Positions 6,249-7,574 of a DNA stretch of 7,574 nucleotides are shown here, piece after piece. The stretch lies in NCBI GenBank assembly GCA_028819945.1, contig JAPPKQ010000244.1, positions 1 through 7,574 on the forward strand, given 5' to 3'. The position numbers and the translations under genes are program-made. Origin of the DNA: a bacterium (GTDB taxonomy: Bacteria > Actinomycetota > Acidimicrobiia > Acidimicrobiales > CATQHL01). The notes under the pieces were generated by a model that did no database searches, was not told the DNA's origin, and worked only from the letters and a program-made list of their open reading frames with translations. Each line of letters opens with the position of its first letter. The first letter of the stretch is position 1.

Positions 6249-6274
6249 CCATGGGCGCGCCGCCGGCCGGGTGC

Positions 6275-7414
6275 TCAGGCGATGACGCCGGCGGCGCGCA
6301 GCATCGCCACCTCGCCGGCACCCAGTCCCAACTCCACCAGAACCTCGTCGGTGTCGGCGCCGGGCTCCGCCGGCGGGCGGCCCACCGCCGAGGGGGTGCG
6401 GCTGAAGCGCGGCGCAGGAGCGGGCTGGGTAACGCCGTCGACCTGAACGAAGTTCTCCCGGGCCTGGCTGTGGGGGTGCCGGGGAGCCTCGGCGAAGTCG
6501 AGGACGGGGGCCACGCAGGCGTCGCTGCCGTCGAACACGGCGCACCACTCGTCGCGGGTCCGGGTGGCGAACACTTCCGCCAGGACCTCTCGGGCCTCGG
6601 GCCAGCGGGCCCGGTCGTACTGGTGGGGCAGCTCGGCGGGGTCGATCTCCAGCAGTTGCAGCAGCTCGGCGTAGAACTGCGGCTCCATGGGGCCAACGCT
6701 CATGTGGCCCCCGTCGGCGCAGCGGTAGACGCCGTAGAAGTGGGCGCCGCTGTCGAAGATGTTGGTGCCGCGCTCGCCCCACCAGCCGGCGCCGTGCAGG
6801 CCGTAGACCGCCGTCACCAGCAGCGCCGCGCCCTCGCTCATGGCGGCGTCGATGACCTGCCCCTCACCCGAGCGCTGAGCCTCCAGCATCCCGGCGACCA
6901 TGCCCAGGGCCAGCAGCATGCCGCCACCCCCGAAGTCCCCGATGAGGTTCAGCGGCGGGACCGGCGGCCCGCCGAGCGTCCCGATCGCCGACAGCACACC
7001 CGACAGCGCGATGTAGTTGATGTCGTGGCCGGCGGTCGAGGCCAGCGGTCCGTCCTGGCCCCAACCGGTCATGCGCCCGTAGACCAGCCGGGGGTTGCGG
7101 GCCAGGCAGACGTCGGGACCGACGCCCAGGCGCTCGGCCACCCCCGGGCGGAACCCCTCGATGAGCCCGTCGGCCTCGGCGACGAGGCGCAGCACCAGCT
7201 CCTGTCCCTCCGGATTCTTGAGATCCACGCCGACCGAGCGGCGGCTGCGGCGCAGGATCCCCCCGGAGAGCGCGCGGTACTCCGGCGACGCCGCCGGGAG
7301 GGCCCGGTCCACGCAGACCACGTCCGCGCCCATGTCGGCCAGCATCATGGCGGCGAAGGGACCGGGACCGATCCCGGCCAGTTCCACGATCCTGACCCCT
7401 TGCAGTGGGCCCAT
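6275..7414 (-). CDS. Alpha-methylacyl-CoA racemase, CaiB/BaiF CoA-transferase family
   Basis: A 379-residue enzyme, full length for this family. It is predicted to interconvert R and S 2-methylacyl-CoA thioesters so that branched or sterol-side-chain fatty acids can enter beta-oxidation. Evidence is the N-terminal GVRIVELAGIGPGPFAAMMLADMGADVV nucleotide-binding-like start, SVGVDLKNPEG, the EGFRPGVAERLG signature, GRMTGWGQDGPLASTAGHDINYIALSG, and IGDFGGGGM. H130, D160 and E244 fall where the catalytic His, Asp and Glu lie in the Mycobacterium enzyme MCR, favouring racemase over CoA-transferase. ATG 7414 is chosen for its GAGGAGG (7426-7420) five bases upstream; an open frame to 7543 would overlap the SHOCT gene. 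It follows the SHOCT gene by 50 bp and precedes the PIG-L gene by 77 bp. The exact substrate is unknown. Confidence 0.95.
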   Translation of the reverse strand: MGPLQGVRIVELAGIGPGPFAAMMLADMGADVVCVDRALPAASPEYRALSGGILRRSRRSVGVDLKNPEGQELVLRLVAEADGLIEGFRPGVAERLGVGPDVCLARNPRLVYGRMTGWGQDGPLASTAGHDINYIALSGVLSAIGTLGGPPVPPLNLIGDFGGGGMLLALGMVAGMLEAQRSGEGQVIDAAMSEGAALLVTAVYGLHGAGWWGERGTNIFDSGAHFYGVYRCADGGHMSVGPMEPQFYAELLQLLEIDPAELPHQYDRARWPEAREVLAEVFATRTRDEWCAVFDGSDACVAPVLDFAEAPRHPHSQARENFVQVDGVTQPAPAPRFSRTPSAVGRPPAEPGADTDEVLVELGLGAGEVAMLRAAGVIA

Positions 7415-7464
7415 CGGGGCCTCCTCTCGGTCGGTTGCGCCGCCCGCCGGACCGTCGCGGCCCC

Positions 7465-7574
7465 TCAGAGCCGCCGCAGCAGGTCCTGCTTCTTCTCCTC
7501 GAACTCGGCCTCGGACAGGATCCCCAACTCCTCGAGCTCCCACAGCTTGCGGATCTGTTCGGTTATGTCTATCG
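7465..7574 (-). CDS. SHOCT-domain protein, C-terminal end only
   Basis: The last 36 codons of a gene entering from the right edge read IDITEQIRKLWELEELGILSEAEFEEKKQDLLRRL (residue numbers not known) and a TGA. This is the short SHOCT helix pair: a leucine-rich helix, the turn GILSEAEFEEKK, then a closing helix. SHOCT domains usually sit at the C-terminus of diverse small membrane or secreted proteins and are thought to mediate oligomerisation. The rest of the protein is outside the window, so its role cannot be stated. It is in line with the racemase gene 50 bp downstream. Confidence 0.8.
   Translation of the reverse strand, partial: IDITEQIRKLWELEELGILSEAEFEEKKQDLLRRL

Noticed and set aside
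4950..6446. Long plus-strand open frame opposite the membrane protein and PIG-L genes
   Set aside because: Shadow frame with Gly/His/Arg-rich low-complexity translation; both genes on the other strand have family motifs or membrane helices.
6198..6782. N-terminal extension of the PIG-L gene
   Set aside because: It would overlap the racemase gene out of frame, with Arg-rich translation; homologues begin right before the HPDDE motif.
7415..7543. N-terminal extension of the racemase gene
   Set aside because: It overlaps the SHOCT gene and lacks similarity; the ATG at 7414 has a strong, well-spaced GAGGAGG.

Overview
The window is a GC-rich stretch of bacterial chromosome, most likely from an actinomycete-type organism and possibly Acidimicrobiia. 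The signs are strong G/C bias at third codon positions, several GTG starts, a GTP-dependent PEP carboxykinase, and a PIG-L deacetylase of the type used in mycothiol metabolism. The lineage is an inference; no rRNA or other marker gene is present, and I recognised no tRNA, CRISPR array or insertion sequence.

Left edge (1-785, minus strand): the N-terminal half of a DAK2-domain (FakA-like fatty acid kinase) protein runs off the window. A gap of about 300 bp follows. It ends in an AT-rich island with three 12-base repeats spaced exactly 23 bp apart, framed by an 11-bp inverted repeat around a good -10 box. This island controls, or at least immediately precedes, a solitary AAA ATPase/DUF4143 gene (1089-2372, plus). 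That gene looks like an accessory insertion into a housekeeping neighbourhood.

Centre (2373-4669, plus): after a GC-rich double hairpin come a 75-residue divergent cold-shock-like protein and, 30 bp later, pckG. The pair is probably one transcription unit concerned with central carbon metabolism (gluconeogenesis or anaplerosis).

Right half (4675-7574, minus): five genes share one orientation. In transcription order they are the tail of a SHOCT-domain protein, a CaiB/BaiF-type alpha-methylacyl-CoA racemase, a PIG-L deacetylase (Mca/MshB-like), a small four-helix membrane protein, and a stand-alone Lrp/AsnC ligand-binding (RAM) domain. The RAM gene has its own strong ribosome-binding site and converges on pckG with only 5 bp between the stop codons. 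A hairpin between the racemase and the deacetylase resembles a dispersed palindromic repeat better known from proteobacteria.

No complete new multi-gene system is obvious. The most unusual item is the 23-bp-phased repeat and inverted-repeat control region of the orphan DUF4143 ATPase.
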